Shown here: piece after piece, positions 47,968 to 48,169 of the stretch | Numbering within the stretch: the first letter of the stretch is position 1 | How the letters are laid out: each line of letters opens with the position of its first letter | Virus record (IMG/VR): IMGVR_UViG_3300037153_000516 | Span: 1-48,169 of that record | Source: a virus | Length of the DNA: 48,169 nt | Reading direction: 5' to 3' (one strand) | Notes under the pieces: generated by a model | What the model was told of the DNA's origin: nothing | Databases searched by the model: none | The model's input: only the letters and a program-made list of their open reading frames with translations | Made by a program: the position numbers and the translations under genes

Positions 47968-48169
47968 GCGCTCTCAGACGAACTCCCGGCTGGCCGTCGT
48001 CGAGAAACTCGATGCCGGCGCGCTCGAGGACCGCGACGATTCTCCCGAGCGTATCCATTCGGGTATGCACCGGCCCCTCGAAGCCCTCGAGCCGGATCAC
48101 GGTGCCCAAGGCCGCCTTCGCCTTGCGGGAGAGCTCCTCCTGGGTCCATCCGAGCAGCGCGCGCGCCGC
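47948..48169 (-). CDS. XRE-family HTH regulator, C-terminal part (continues at 157-1)
   Basis: This is the 3' part of the joint-spanning XRE gene; bases 48043-48169 repeat 1-127. Read with 1-157 it gives an 83-residue protein ending VRLRARGSRRG at the stop 47950-47948. Its tail overlaps the start of the downstream XRE gene. The window cuts the gene only because the circle was opened here. Confidence 0.75.
   Translation of the reverse strand, partial: AARALLGWTQEELSRKAKAALGTVIRLEGFEGPVHTRMDTLGRIVAVLERAGIEFLDDGQPGVRLRARGSRRG
48043..48169. repeat. Terminal direct repeat, right copy
   Basis: Exact copy of bases 1-127. Removing one copy leaves a 48,042-bp circular unit. Confidence 0.95.

Overview
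The window is a GC-rich, gene-dense genome of a temperate, long-tailed (siphovirus-like) phage with a lambda-type head. Its first and last 127 bases are identical, so it is most simply read as one complete circular unit of 48,042 bp opened inside a repressor gene. The small XRE regulator style, the DUF3489 protein, the ERF/YqaJ recombination pair and several phage hypotheticals suggest an alphaproteobacterial (Rhizobiales-like) soil or freshwater host. The tail-fibre repeats also resemble those of Acidobacteria, so the host is an inference.

Layout. (1) Control region, 47674-48169 plus 1-630: two overlapping leftward XRE regulators, an AT-rich gap with three inverted repeats, and a rightward promoter with a perfect TTGACA box. 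(2) Early rightward operon, 631-16494: about 37 tightly overlapping genes. It carries ERF annealing protein and YqaJ exonuclease, many small zinc-ribbon and hypothetical proteins, a ParB-like protein coupled to a Hsp90/MORC-like GHKL ATPase, a large serine integrase, a VRR-NUC nuclease, and a replication initiator gene with iteron-like repeats and an AT-rich tract inside it (probable origin). The operon ends at a strong intrinsic terminator (16462-16492) after a partly duplicated, decayed segment. (3) Middle island, 16500-20025: a secreted protein, a membrane-anchored protein, a hairpin-rich gap, a ParB-methyltransferase fusion, and a convergent histone-H1-like DUF3489 protein. (4) Late operon, 20131-47673: terminase small and large subunits, gpW-like joiner, portal, S49 protease with a nested scaffold start, an extended decoration protein, capsid, connectors, tail tube, G/GT chaperones with a -1 frameshift, tape measure, tail-tip proteins including an M-L-J-like fusion with four Fe-S-type cysteines, and two large fibre genes.

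How it works together. The XRE pair probably controls the early promoter and the lysis-lysogeny choice. The serine integrase integrates the circle. The initiator and its internal iterons start replication, ERF/YqaJ recombine and concatenate the DNA, and the lambda-type terminase packages it. Methylation by the ParB-MTase and DNA binding by the ParB/GHKL pair or the DUF3489 protein may protect or organise the DNA. No endolysin, holin or spanin can be recognised, which is unusual for an apparently complete genome. No tRNA, rRNA, CRISPR array or insertion sequence was seen.
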